A stretch of DNA of 64,000 bases, from the NCBI RefSeq assembly GCF_000717995.1, contig NZ_JODM01000001.1, positions 682,001 through 746,000 of the forward strand. The letters are read 5' to 3'. Source of the DNA: Streptomyces violaceorubidus (GTDB taxonomy: Bacteria; Actinomycetota; Actinomycetes; Streptomycetales; Streptomycetaceae). Shown piece by piece: positions 43,986 to 52,177 of this stretch. Below the pieces are notes generated by a model. It ran no database searches. It saw only the letters and a program-made list of their open reading frames with translations, and had not been told where the DNA came from. A program made the translations under genes and the position numbers. Each line of letters opens with the position of its first letter. Within the stretch, counting starts at the first letter, position 1.

Positions 43986-45065
43986 ATGGCCGATACCCCG
44001 CTTGACCTCACGCTGGACGCCGCGGAGCTTACCGCGCGACTCGTCGACCTCCCCTCCGAGAGCGGCACCGAGAAGCCCCTCGCGGACGCGATCGAGAGCG
44101 CCCTGCGGGCCCTGCCCCACCTGTCGGTCGAGCGGTTCGGCAACAACGTCGTGGCCCGCACGGACCTGGGCCGGGCGGAGCGCGTGATCCTGGCCGGGCA
44201 CATCGACACCGTGCCGATCGCGGACAACGTCCCCTCCCGCCTCGACGCGGACGGCGTCCTGTGGGGCTGCGGCACCTGCGACATGAAGGCGGGCGTCGCC
44301 GTCCAGCTGCGCATCGCGGCCACCGTCCCCGCCCCCAACCGCGACCTCACCTTCGTCTTCTACGACAACGAGGAGGTCGCCGCCGAGCTGAACGGCCTGA
44401 AGCACGTCGCCGAGGCCCGTCCGGAGTGGCTGGAGGGCGACTTCGCGGTGCTCCTCGAACCGTCCGACGGCCAGGTGGAGGGCGGCTGCCAGGGGACGCT
44501 GCGGGTGCTGCTGAAGACGGCGGGGGAGCGGGCGCACTCCGCGCGCTCCTGGATGGGCTCCAACGCCATCCACGCCGCCGCCCCGATCCTCGCGCGCCTG
44601 GCGGCGTACGAACCGCGCTACCCCGTCATCGACGGACTGGAGTACCGCGAGGGCCTGAACGCGGTCGGCATCACCGGCGGCGTCGCGGGCAACGTCATCC
44701 CCGACGAGTGCGTGGTCACGGTCAACTTCCGCTACGCCCCGGACCGGAGCCCGCAGGAGGCGCTCGCCCATGTGCGCGAGGTCTTCGCGGACTGCGGGGT
44801 GAGCGAGTTCGTGGTCGACGACCACAGCGGCGCGGCCCTGCCCGGCCTGTCGCACCCGGCCGCGGCGGCCTTCATCGAGGCGGTGGGCGGCACCCCGCAG
44901 CCGAAGTACGGCTGGACCGACGTGTCCCGCTTCTCCGCGCTCGGCGTCCCGGCGGTCAACTACGGCCCCGGCAACCCGCACCTGGCGCACAAGCGCGACG
45001 AGCGGGTCGAGGTGGCGAAGATCCTCGCCGGTGAGGAGCGCCTGCGCTCGTGGCTGACGGCTTGA
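43986..45065 (+). CDS. dapE: Succinyl-diaminopimelate desuccinylase
   Basis: The 359-residue M20-family metallohydrolase converts N-succinyl-LL-diaminopimelate to LL-diaminopimelate. Metal-site motifs are GHIDTVP (H72), GCGTCDMKAG, and YDNEEVAAE with the catalytic Glu. The dimerisation lid domain begins around residue 175 and the final His-containing NPHLAHKRDERV completes the site. ATG 43986 follows a weak GTTAGGGTCGG. With dapC in the same window it supports LL-DAP supply for lysine and the Streptomyces cell wall. Confidence 0.92.
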   Translation: MADTPLDLTLDAAELTARLVDLPSESGTEKPLADAIESALRALPHLSVERFGNNVVARTDLGRAERVILAGHIDTVPIADNVPSRLDADGVLWGCGTCDMKAGVAVQLRIAATVPAPNRDLTFVFYDNEEVAAELNGLKHVAEARPEWLEGDFAVLLEPSDGQVEGGCQGTLRVLLKTAGERAHSARSWMGSNAIHAAAPILARLAAYEPRYPVIDGLEYREGLNAVGITGGVAGNVIPDECVVTVNFRYAPDRSPQEALAHVREVFADCGVSEFVVDDHSGAALPGLSHPAAAAFIEAVGGTPQPKYGWTDVSRFSALGVPAVNYGPGNPHLAHKRDERVEVAKILAGEERLRSWLTA

Positions 45066-45173
45066 TCCACCCCGGGTTTACGCGGACGCGTGGCGGACAT
45101 GCTGAGGTCCCTCGTACGTAACCCGCGTAGATCTACGCTGAGGTGGAAGAACCTGCGACTGGAGGGAGCGCCC

Positions 45174-45932
45174 ATGCCTACTGGCAACCCCGAGGGCAAG
45201 AAGCGGCCACCGGAGGAGCAGCGCCTGGGCCCTGTCCTCCGGCGGCGGGGCCAGGTCCAGAAGAGCACCACGGACCAGCGCCTGCTGGACGAGCGCGCTC
45301 CGACCGACTGGGTCCACACCGACCCGTGGCGCGTCCTGCGCATCCAGTCGGAGTTCATCGAGGGCTTCGGCACGCTCGCCGAACTCCCGCCCGCGATCAG
45401 CGTCTTCGGCTCCGCCCGTACGCCGGTGGACTCGCCGGAGTACGACGCGGGCGTCCGACTGGGCCGCGGCCTGGTGGAGGCGGGCTTCGCCGTCATCACC
45501 GGCGGGGGGCCCGGCGCCATGGAGGCGGCCAACAAGGGCGCCCTGGAGGCGAAGGGCACGTCGGTCGGCCTCGGCATCGAGCTGCCCTTCGAGCAGGGGC
45601 TCAACGCGTACGTCGACATCGGCCTGAACTTCCGTTACTTCTTCGTCCGCAAGATGATGTTCGTGAAGTACGCGCAGGGCTTCGTCGTGCTGCCCGGCGG
45701 CCTGGGCACCCTGGACGAACTCTTCGAGGCCCTCACCCTGGTGCAGACCCAGAAGGTGACCCGCTTCCCCATCGTCCTGTTCGGCTCGGAGTACTGGGGC
45801 GGCCTGGTGGACTGGATCCGCGGCACCCTGGTGGCGCAGGGCAAGGCCGCGGAGAAGGACCTCATGCTCTTCCACGTCACGGACGACGTGGACGAGGCCG
45901 TGGCCCTGGTCTCCAAGGAGGCGGGCCGGTAG
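45174..45932 (+). CDS. LOG-family protein (TIGR00730; putative nucleotide phosphoribohydrolase)
   Basis: The 252-residue Rossmann protein has GGGPGAMEAANKGA (about 110-123) and PGGLGTLDELFE (about 174-185), the two LOG signatures, plus FVRKMMFVKYAQGFV. LOG enzymes split nucleoside 5'-monophosphates such as cytokinin nucleotides, releasing base and ribose 5-phosphate. The basic N-terminal 30 residues are extra. GGAGGGAG at 45161-45168 precedes ATG 45174. Corresponds by position to Rv1205, next to folP2. Confidence 0.9.
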   Translation: MPTGNPEGKKRPPEEQRLGPVLRRRGQVQKSTTDQRLLDERAPTDWVHTDPWRVLRIQSEFIEGFGTLAELPPAISVFGSARTPVDSPEYDAGVRLGRGLVEAGFAVITGGGPGAMEAANKGALEAKGTSVGLGIELPFEQGLNAYVDIGLNFRYFFVRKMMFVKYAQGFVVLPGGLGTLDELFEALTLVQTQKVTRFPIVLFGSEYWGGLVDWIRGTLVAQGKAAEKDLMLFHVTDDVDEAVALVSKEAGR

Positions 45933-45974
45933 CGGCCGGCCACGGGCGGCGGTGACCCCGGGCGGGGCGGGATC

Positions 45975-46847
45975 CTAGGCCAGTCCCCGCCGGGCCACCG
46001 CAGGCGCCCGGTGCCCGGCGATCGTCGCCACCATGTCCAGCACCTGCCGGGTCTCCGCCACCTCGTGCACCCGGTACACCCGGGCCCCCAACCACGCCGA
46101 GACCGCGGTCGTCGCCAGCGTGCCGAGCAGCCGTTCCTTCACGGGCCGGTCCAGCGTCTCCCCGACGAAGTCCTTGTTCGACAGGGACACCAGCACCGGC
46201 CACCCCGTCTCCACCATCTCCCCGAGCCGCCGCGTCGCCTCCAGGCTGTGCCGCGTGTTCTTGCCGAAGTCGTGCCCGGGGTCGATCAAAACCGACTCCC
46301 GCGGCACCCCCAGCCCCACCGCCCGCTCCGCCAGCCCCACTGTCACCCGCAGGATGTCCGCCATGACGTCGTCGTAGGTCACCCGGTGCGGCCGGGTGCG
46401 CGGCTCGGCGCCGCCCGCGTGCGTGCACACCAGCCCCACCCCGTACCGGGCCGCGACCTCCGCGAGCTTCGGGTCGACGCCGCCCCAGGCGTCGTTCAGC
46501 AGGTCCGCCCCCGCCTCGCAGACGGCCTCGCCGACCTCGTGCCGCCAGGTGTCCACGCTGATCACGACGTCCGGGAACCGGCGCCGCACCTCCGCGACGA
46601 ACCCCACCGTCCGCCGCGCCTCCTCCGCGGCCGACACCTCGTCCCCGGGGCCCGCCTTCACCCCGCCGACGTCGATGATCGCGGCGCCCTCGGCCACGGC
46701 CTGCTCCACGCGCGCGAGGGCGGGCTCGTCGCGGAAGGTCGCCCCCTGGTCGTAGAAGGAGTCCGGGGTCCGGTTCACGATCGCCATGATCACCGGCTCG
46801 TGCGCCGCGAATTCACGCCTGCCCAGCCTGAGCATCCCCTGTGCCAT
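45975..46847 (-). CDS. FolP2-like dihydropteroate synthase homologue
   Basis: The 290-residue TIM-barrel protein has MAIVNRTPDSFYDQGATF, IIDVGGVKAGPG, SVDTWR, LLNDAWGG, THAGG, DPGHDFGKNTRH and SNKDFVGE, the pterin- and pABA-site motifs of DHPS. FolP2 paralogues of mycobacteria reportedly lack DHPS activity, so the reaction here is uncertain; the DVGGVKAGPG version differs from the usual DIGGESTRPG. Start is ambiguous: ATG 46847 sits immediately after GAGGAG, while GTG 46859 and ATG 46835 are alternatives. It is divergent from the DivIVA-like gene. Confidence 0.85.
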   Translation of the reverse strand: MAQGMLRLGRREFAAHEPVIMAIVNRTPDSFYDQGATFRDEPALARVEQAVAEGAAIIDVGGVKAGPGDEVSAAEEARRTVGFVAEVRRRFPDVVISVDTWRHEVGEAVCEAGADLLNDAWGGVDPKLAEVAARYGVGLVCTHAGGAEPRTRPHRVTYDDVMADILRVTVGLAERAVGLGVPRESVLIDPGHDFGKNTRHSLEATRRLGEMVETGWPVLVSLSNKDFVGETLDRPVKERLLGTLATTAVSAWLGARVYRVHEVAETRQVLDMVATIAGHRAPAVARRGLA

Positions 46848-47021
46848 CTCCTCGACCACACCGTTCTCTCGTGCCGTTCTCGACCTCGGGCGCACGGTCC
46901 TTCGGCGACCGCCGCCCCGGCTGTCAGACTCGCATGGCACGATCGGACCCGACACAACCGACTCCGGCACAACCGATTCCGACTCCTGCCGGACTTTGAC
47001 CCGACCATGGGGGCCCCAGCG

Positions 47022-47381
47022 ATGGTCATGTTCCTGTTCCTCGTCATCGCGCTGGCCGTCGTGGTGGCCGCGGTGACGCTCGCCGTGGTGGGCGGCGGCG
47101 AGAGCGGGCCGCTGCCCGACGCCGCGCCCGAGCGGGTACGGGACGCGCTGCCCCCGGACCGTCCGGTGGACCGCGGCGACGTGGAGCGGCTGCGCTTCCC
47201 GCTGGTGGTCCGCGGCTACCGCATGGCGGACGTCGACGAGGCCCTCGGCCGCCTCGGCGCCGAACTGGCCGAGCGGGACGCCCGGATCGCCGACCTGGAG
47301 TCCGCCCTGGCGGGCGCCCGGGCCGCGGCGGCCCACCGCCACGTCGTCATGGACAAGCCGGCCCCGGAGGACCAGCAGTGA
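47022..47381 (+). CDS. Small membrane-anchored DivIVA-domain-like protein
   Basis: The 119-residue protein has an N-terminal membrane helix (MVMFLFLVIALAVVVAAVTLAV), then a linker and the DivIVA-like motif LRFPLVVRGYRMADVDEALGRLGAELAERDARIADLE, predicted to form a coiled coil. It ends in a short polar tail. It is comparable in place to Rv1209. The start is uncertain among ATG 47007, 47022 and 47028. Its last bases overlap the TagA gene (GTGA), so the two are coupled. A cytoskeletal or envelope-scaffold role is only suggested by the domain. Confidence 0.78.
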   Translation: MVMFLFLVIALAVVVAAVTLAVVGGGESGPLPDAAPERVRDALPPDRPVDRGDVERLRFPLVVRGYRMADVDEALGRLGAELAERDARIADLESALAGARAAAAHRHVVMDKPAPEDQQ

Positions 47382-47995
47382 GCGCCGGGGAGGCCCTCGC
47401 GGGCCCGGACGGCGCGCTGCGCTGCCCCTGGGCGCTGTCCACCGCGGACTACGTCTCGTACCACGACGACGAGTGGGGCCGCCCGGTGCACGGCGACGAC
47501 GCCCTGTACGAGCGGCTCAGCCTGGAGGCCTTCCAGTCCGGCCTGTCCTGGATCACGATCCTGCGCCGCCGCGCCGGCTTCCGCAGCGCCTTCGCCGGCT
47601 TCGAGATCGCCAAGGTCGCGGCCTTCACCGACACCGACCGCGAGCGCCTGCTCGCCGACACGGGCATCATCCGCAACCGCGCCAAGATCGACGCGACCCT
47701 GGCCAACGCGCGCGTGCTGGCCGAGTGGGCCCCGGGCGACCTGGACGAGCTGACCTGGTCGCACGCCCCGGACCCGGCCGGACGACCGGTCCCCAGGACC
47801 CTCGCCGACATCCCGGCCGTCACACCGGAATCCACGGCGCTGTCGAAGGCCCTGAAGAAGCGGGGCCTGCGCTTCGTCGGCCCGACCACGGCGTACGCGC
47901 TGATGCAGGCGTGCGGCCTGGTCGACGACCATCTGGCGACCTGCCTGGCCCGCCGGCCCCGGGGGCCGCGGCATGACCCGCCGGACCGGCCCTAG
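47378..47995 (+). CDS. tagA: DNA-3-methyladenine glycosylase I
   Basis: The 205-residue base-excision repair enzyme removes 3-methyladenine from DNA. Typical motifs are CPWAL (C16) and YHDDEWGRPVH (H29 and catalytic-type E32). FQSGLSWITILRRR, FVGPTTAYALMQACG and the C-terminal zinc ligands in DDHLATC follow. Length fits the Tag family. It starts at GTG 47378 overlapping the previous stop and ends in a 4-bp overlap with the convergent isomerase-like gene. Confidence 0.94.
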   Translation: MSAGEALAGPDGALRCPWALSTADYVSYHDDEWGRPVHGDDALYERLSLEAFQSGLSWITILRRRAGFRSAFAGFEIAKVAAFTDTDRERLLADTGIIRNRAKIDATLANARVLAEWAPGDLDELTWSHAPDPAGRPVPRTLADIPAVTPESTALSKALKKRGLRFVGPTTAYALMQACGLVDDHLATCLARRPRGPRHDPPDRP

Positions 47996-48795
47996 CGGCC
48001 CAGGTACTTCGGCTTCTGCTTCTCGACGAACGCCCGCACCGCGATCGCGTGGTCCTCGGAGGCGCCCGCCCGCGACTGCAGCTCGTCCTCCTTGTCCAGC
48101 GTCTCGGAGAGCGAGTGCGTCAGCCCGTAGGACATCGCCTCCTTCAGCGCCGCGTACGCCACCGTCGGACCCTCGGCCAGTGCCCGCGCCGTCCTGACGG
48201 CCTCGGCGCGCAGGTCGGCTGCGGGGACGACCCGGGTGGCGATGCCCAGCTCGTACGCCTCCTGGGCGCCGATGCTGCGCGGGAAGAGCAGCAGGTCCGC
48301 GGCGCGGCCGGGGCCGACGACACGCGGCAGCGTCCAGGAGATCCCGGAGTCCGCGGTGAGCGCCACGCCCGCGAAGGAGGTGTTGAACGCCGCCGTGTCC
48401 GCGACGATCCGGTAGTCTGCCGCGAGCGCGAAACCGAGACCCGCCCCGGCCGCCACCCCGTTCACGGCGGCGACCACCGGCTTCCGCGCCCCGGCGAGCG
48501 CCCGCACGATCGGGTTGTAGTGCTCGCGCACCGTGCTCATCGTCTGCCCGGAGCCCGACTCGCGGTCCGCGGCCAGCAGCCCGATGTGCTCCTTGAGGTC
48601 CTGGCCCACGCAGAACGCCCGGTCCCCGGCCGCGGTCAGCAGCACCGCCCGTACGGCGTCGTCCGCCGCCGCGGAGCGCACCGCGTCCCGGAGCGCGACC
48701 TTGGTCTCGATGTTCAGCGCGTTCATCGCCTCGGGGCGGTTCAGCGTGATCGTCGCGAGCCCGTCGCTCACTTCGAAGAGCACGGTGTCGGCCAT
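47992..48795 (-). CDS. Enoyl-CoA hydratase/isomerase family, PaaG-like
   Basis: The 267-residue crotonase-fold protein has the oxyanion-hole segments DRAFCVGQDLKEH and NGVAAGAGLGFALAADYRI. At the position of the second catalytic Glu of hydratases it has Asp (ALTADSGISWTLPRVVG), as in PaaG-type ring isomerases and some delta-isomerases. An isomerase is therefore more likely than a true hydratase; the pathway is not evident from neighbours. ATG 48795 has a fine GGAGGGG on the minus strand. The stop overlaps that of tagA by 4 bp. Confidence 0.88.
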   Translation of the reverse strand: MADTVLFEVSDGLATITLNRPEAMNALNIETKVALRDAVRSAAADDAVRAVLLTAAGDRAFCVGQDLKEHIGLLAADRESGSGQTMSTVREHYNPIVRALAGARKPVVAAVNGVAAGAGLGFALAADYRIVADTAAFNTSFAGVALTADSGISWTLPRVVGPGRAADLLLFPRSIGAQEAYELGIATRVVPAADLRAEAVRTARALAEGPTVAYAALKEAMSYGLTHSLSETLDKEDELQSRAGASEDHAIAVRAFVEKQKPKYLGR

Positions 48796-49177
48796 GGGAA
48801 ATCCCCTCCGCGTCGTGTCAGGCAGTGTCGTGCGGCGGCATGCGGTGGCATCCGTCCGGGAGACAGCATGACGGAGATCACCGGGAACGGATCGTTCATG
48901 AGGTGTGACCTGCGTCAAAGAAATCCGGTCCGTATCCATTCGGTGGAAGTGCGCAAGGGCGCGCAGTATCGCAGTCACATCGCCGAATTGAGTGGTTTTG
49001 CTCGCGCGCGTTGCCCAAGCGATGCCGACCGATGTTGGTCATCGGGTCCTGGGATGCGGGATAATGGCTGGGAAGCAATGTGTTCGATGCCGGTGTCGCG
49101 CGTCCTTGCCGGACAGCGCGTGCCCTCACGGGCCGTCGCCGGTGACGGGTGAGCTGGTATCAGGAAGGGGAACGAGC
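48796..49177. other. 382-bp divergent intergenic region with a promoter candidate
   Basis: No gene is supported here. The stretch from about 48890 to 49100 is AT-richer than average. TTGGTC (49035-49040) and GATAAT (49060-49065) with a 19-bp spacer are a plausible promoter for the DUF3117 gene. The region upstream of the PaaG-like gene has GTGTGACCTGCGTCAAAG around 48903. Confidence 0.4.
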
Positions 49178-49345
49178 ATGGCGGCCATGAAGCCGCGGAC
49201 GGGCGATGGCCCGCTCGAGGTGACCAAGGAGGGGCGGGGCATCGTCATGCGCGTTCCGCTCGAAGGCGGCGGGCGGCTCGTCGTCGAGCTGACCCCCGAC
49301 GAGGCCGACGCGCTCGGCGACGCCCTCAAGAAGGTCGTCGGCTGA
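49178..49345 (+). CDS. Conserved actinobacterial DUF3117 protein
   Basis: The 55-residue protein MAAMKPRTGDGPLEVTKEGR... with a C-terminal helix (TPDEADALGDALKKVVG) is nearly identical to Rv1211-type proteins as I remember them. Function is unknown although conservation is very strong for so short a protein. ATG 49178 has AGGAAGGGG upstream and a 15-bp hairpin terminator 23 bp after the stop. It stands alone with a long upstream region. Confidence 0.93.
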   Translation: MAAMKPRTGDGPLEVTKEGRGIVMRVPLEGGGRLVVELTPDEADALGDALKKVVG

Positions 49346-49368
49346 CGCGCGAGCGACCATACCCGTTC

Positions 49369-49404
49369 AATCGCCCCGGCACCGCACCTGGTGCCGGGGC
49401 GATT
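49369..49404. terminator. 15-bp perfect hairpin after the DUF3117 gene
   Basis: The arms AATCGCCCCGGCACC (49369-49383) and GGTGCCGGGGCGATT (49390-49404) flank a 6-base loop. It lies between convergent genes and ends in ATTGT on the plus strand. Confidence 0.9.
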
Positions 49405-49483
49405 GTCGTGGGAAGGACCTTCCCGGCGTCGGGTGCCTTTTCCCCGGCATTCGGGTGAGCGCCCCCGGGACACGCGCTTCGGG

Positions 49484-50209
49484 TCAGCGCTTCACGGCGC
49501 ACAGCAGTCCGTCGCCCACCGGGAGCAGCGACGGCAACAGCTCCTGGCTCTCCCGCACCGCGCGCAGGAGCTCCCGCACCCGCAGCACCTCGGTGGGCTG
49601 CGGTCCGGAGTCGATCGTGCGGCCGGCGCCGAAGACGCCCTCGAAGGCGACGAGCCCCCCGGGACGCAGCAGGCGCAACGATTCGGCGAGGTAGTCCAGG
49701 TACTCCAGGCGATCGCCGTCGCAGAAGACCAGGTCGTATCCGGCGTCCGCGAGCCGGGGCAGCACGTCCAGGGCGCGCCCGGGAATGAACCGGGCGCGGT
49801 TGCTGGCGAAGCCCGCCGCCCGGAAGGCCTGGCGGGCGAACTGCTGGTGCTCCGGCTCCGGGTCGACCGTCGTCAGCACCCCGTCCGGCCGCATGCCGTG
49901 CAGCAGATGGATCCCGGAGACGCCGCAGCCGGTGCCGATCTCGGCGACCGCCTTGGCGTCCACGGCGGCGGCGAGCAACCCCAGGGCGGAGCCGGTGCCC
50001 GGGGTCACCGAGCGCAGACCCGCCTCGCGGGCCCGGTCGCGTGCCCAGAGCAGCGCGTCGTCCTCGGCGACATAGGCGTCGGAGAACGCCCAGCTCGTCT
50101 GCCGGTTGCCGGTAATGACCCTCTCCTGTCCCCGTCGTTGCCTCGGCGTGACTGTATCCGTTGGCGTCGGGAACCCGCAGATGGGACCAGTCGTTATCAG
50201 GGGAAGCAA
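49484..50209 (-). CDS. Class I-like SAM-dependent O-methyltransferase
   Basis: The methyltransferase_3-type (catechol O-methyltransferase-like) protein has [16 protein letters not shown], the SAM-binding motif I, then [17 protein letters not shown] and [28 protein letters not shown]. It corresponds in place to Rv1220c, next to the sigma factor operon. The annotated start TTG 50209 has no ribosome binding site. The conserved part begins at [11 protein letters not shown] (codon 50116-50114, ATT) with a well-placed GGAG 6 bp before it, giving 210 residues if ATT is used. No ATG or GTG exists between the two. Confidence 0.85.
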   Translation of the reverse strand: MLPLITTGPICGFPTPTDTVTPRQRRGQERVITGNRQTSWAFSDAYVAEDDALLWARDRAREAGLRSVTPGTGSALGLLAAAVDAKAVAEIGTGCGVSGIHLLHGMRPDGVLTTVDPEPEHQQFARQAFRAAGFASNRARFIPGRALDVLPRLADAGYDLVFCDGDRLEYLDYLAESLRLLRPGGLVAFEGVFGAGRTIDSGPQPTEVLRVRELLRAVRESQELLPSLLPVGDGLLCAVKR

Positions 50210-50311
50210 GAAGCGGACGGAGAGACGACCGAACGGCCGGGGGACGAGCCGTACGGGCGCAGATCAAATTCTCGTAAAACCGCTTATCCGGAGCTAACGG
50301 GCGAGGTGGCT

Positions 50312-51097
50312 ATGGTAGGGGCTCCACTGGACACCACCAGAGCCGACAGGGGAGGTGCGGCCGCACCCGCGGATCGGGGCGGAGTGCTGCGGCGCTTCCT
50401 CGGATCGGCAGGCAGGCCGAAATCCGTGAACGACACCGCTGCTGACCACAGCCACTCCGACGGTCCCGCCACGGGATCCGCCCAGACCGCGACCTTCTCC
50501 AGCGACGCGGACGGGCAGGCGTGGACTCCGCCCACCTGGGAGGAGATCGTCAGCACCCACAGCGGCCGGGTCTACCGCCTCGCCTACCGCCTCACGGGCA
50601 ACCAGCACGACGCCGAGGACCTCACCCAGGAGGTCTTCGTCCGCGTCTTCCGGTCCCTGTCGACCTACACGCCGGGCACCTTCGAGGGCTGGCTCCACCG
50701 CATCACCACCAATCTCTTCCTGGACATGGTCCGCCGCAAGCAGCGCATCCGGTTCGACGCGCTCGGCGACGACGCGGCCGAGCGCCTGCCCAGCCGGGAG
50801 CCCACCCCGCAGCAGCTCTTCCACGACGCCCACTTCGACGCGGACGTCCAGCAGGCGCTGGACACCCTCGCGCCCGAGTTCCGCGCCGCCGTCGTCCTGT
50901 GCGACATCGAGGGGCTGTCGTACGAGGAGATCGCCGCGACGCTCGGCGTCAAGCTCGGCACGGTCCGCTCCCGCATCCACCGCGGCCGTTCCCAGCTGCG
51001 CAAGGCGCTCGCGCACCGTTCCCCGAAGGCGCGGGCGGACCGTCGCTCGTTCGCGGCCGGTGTCCCCGCACTGGGAGGAGGGGGCACGAGCGCGTGA
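50312..51097 (+). CDS. ECF sigma factor (SigE/RpoE type)
   Basis: The 261-residue sigma factor has a Ser/Asp-rich N-terminal extension (1-75), region 2 ([35 protein letters not shown]...[20 protein letters not shown]) and region 4 ([52 protein letters not shown]). It is followed without gap by a zinc anti-sigma gene, HtrA and TatB, the order of M. tuberculosis sigE-rseA-htrA-tatB, so an envelope-stress role is likely. ATG 50312 is preceded by GAGGTGG. It should not be confused with S. coelicolor SigE of the cse operon. Confidence 0.93.
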   Translation: MVGAPLDTTRADRGGAAAPADRGGVLRRFLGSAGRPKSVNDTAADHSHSDGPATGSAQTATFSSDADGQAWTPPTWEEIVSTHSGRVYRLAYRLTGNQHDAEDLTQEVFVRVFRSLSTYTPGTFEGWLHRITTNLFLDMVRRKQRIRFDALGDDAAERLPSREPTPQQLFHDAHFDADVQQALDTLAPEFRAAVVLCDIEGLSYEEIAATLGVKLGTVRSRIHRGRSQLRKALAHRSPKARADRRSFAAGVPALGGGGTSA

Positions 51098-52083
51098 GTG
51101 GGTCACGGCCTGAGCCCGAGGGACACCTCGCAGAGCAGCATCTGGGAGACCGACTCTCCGCCCTGGTGGACGGAGAGCTCGGTCATGACGCGCGTGAGCG
51201 CGTGCTGGCGCACGTGGCGACCTGCCAGAAGTGCAAGGCGGAGGTCGACGCCCAGCGCCGGTTGAAGAACGTCTTCGCAAAGGCGGCCCCGCCGGCTCCG
51301 TCCGAGAGCTTCCTGGCCCGTCTCCAGGGACTTCCCGGCGGCGGTGACGCCGACGGTGGCGGCCCGCCGCTCGCCGGAATGTCCGGAGGCTTCCGCACGT
51401 CCGCGAGCTCCGGCGTCTTCGGCCCGCGGCGGGGCGACCGGTTCGAGTTCGACTACGTCCCCGCCCGACCGCACGCCTCGGTGCTGCCGCCCTCCTCGTC
51501 GGGGCGCGGCTTCCGCATTCACGACGTGCACCGGCAGGAGGCCGACCGTCCGGCCTCGCGCGGCCTGCGGTTCGCCTTCGTCGCCGCCGGTGCGGTGTCA
51601 CTGGCCGCGATCGCGCTGGGCGGTGTCACCCTCGGCACCCCGGACACCACCACCGAGGCCCGCGGCTCCGGCAGCGGCAGCAACGTGACGCCGCTGCGCA
51701 GCCCGGGCGCGGCCGCGGCCACCGGCTCCGAGAGCCAGCGCCGCCGTACGAGCGGTCCGCTGCTCGGGCAGGGCCAGCGCGTACTGGGCGACACCCCGGT
51801 CGCGTCCACCACGGCCTCCGCGCCGCTGCTGCCAGGGATGCCGGCCCCCGCCGGGAGCGACGCACGGCAGCAGGCGGTCCGCGCGCTGACCACCCCGGTG
51901 ACGGCCGGTGCCGCCGCCATGTCCCCGTTGATACGTCCGCTGGAAGCCGTTCCGCCGCTCTCCCTGAGCTCCTGGTCGGCGGCCCCCGAGGTCAGGCCGC
52001 CCAGCATGCTCACCGCCCCCGACCCGGCTCCGTCCCCCTACCCTGCGGCTTCCCCGGCCGCCTCCCACCCTCCGGTTCGCTGA
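51094..52083 (+). CDS. Membrane zinc-associated anti-sigma factor (RseA-like)
   Basis: The 329-residue protein has an N-terminal ZAS domain with H40-x3-C44-x2-C47 (HVATCQKC) and a helix ALVDGEL typical of anti-sigma domains. One membrane helix (about 152-172; [20 protein letters not shown]) and a 150-residue Ser/Pro/Ala-rich exterior follow. It should hold the preceding sigma factor inactive until proteolysis or redox change. It is coupled to the sigma gene by GTGA at 51094-51097. The long extracytoplasmic tail is larger than in mycobacterial RseA. Confidence 0.88.
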   Translation: MSGSRPEPEGHLAEQHLGDRLSALVDGELGHDARERVLAHVATCQKCKAEVDAQRRLKNVFAKAAPPAPSESFLARLQGLPGGGDADGGGPPLAGMSGGFRTSASSGVFGPRRGDRFEFDYVPARPHASVLPPSSSGRGFRIHDVHRQEADRPASRGLRFAFVAAGAVSLAAIALGGVTLGTPDTTTEARGSGSGSNVTPLRSPGAAAATGSESQRRRTSGPLLGQGQRVLGDTPVASTTASAPLLPGMPAPAGSDARQQAVRALTTPVTAGAAAMSPLIRPLEAVPPLSLSSWSAAPEVRPPSMLTAPDPAPSPYPAASPAASHPPVR

Positions 52084-52177
52084 CGGGATCTGCGCGCCGG
52101 TCCGCGGACCTGATTGAATCCGGGGTGGCACCAGAGCCCTTGGAGCCGACGATCTGCGGCCAGCTGCGGGGGAGAAG

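Noticed and set aside
50312..51097. Identification of the ECF gene as the S. coelicolor sigE of the cse operon
   Set aside because: That gene has cseA and cseBC beside it. Here the neighbours are a zinc anti-sigma gene, htrA and tatB, the mycobacterial sigE arrangement.
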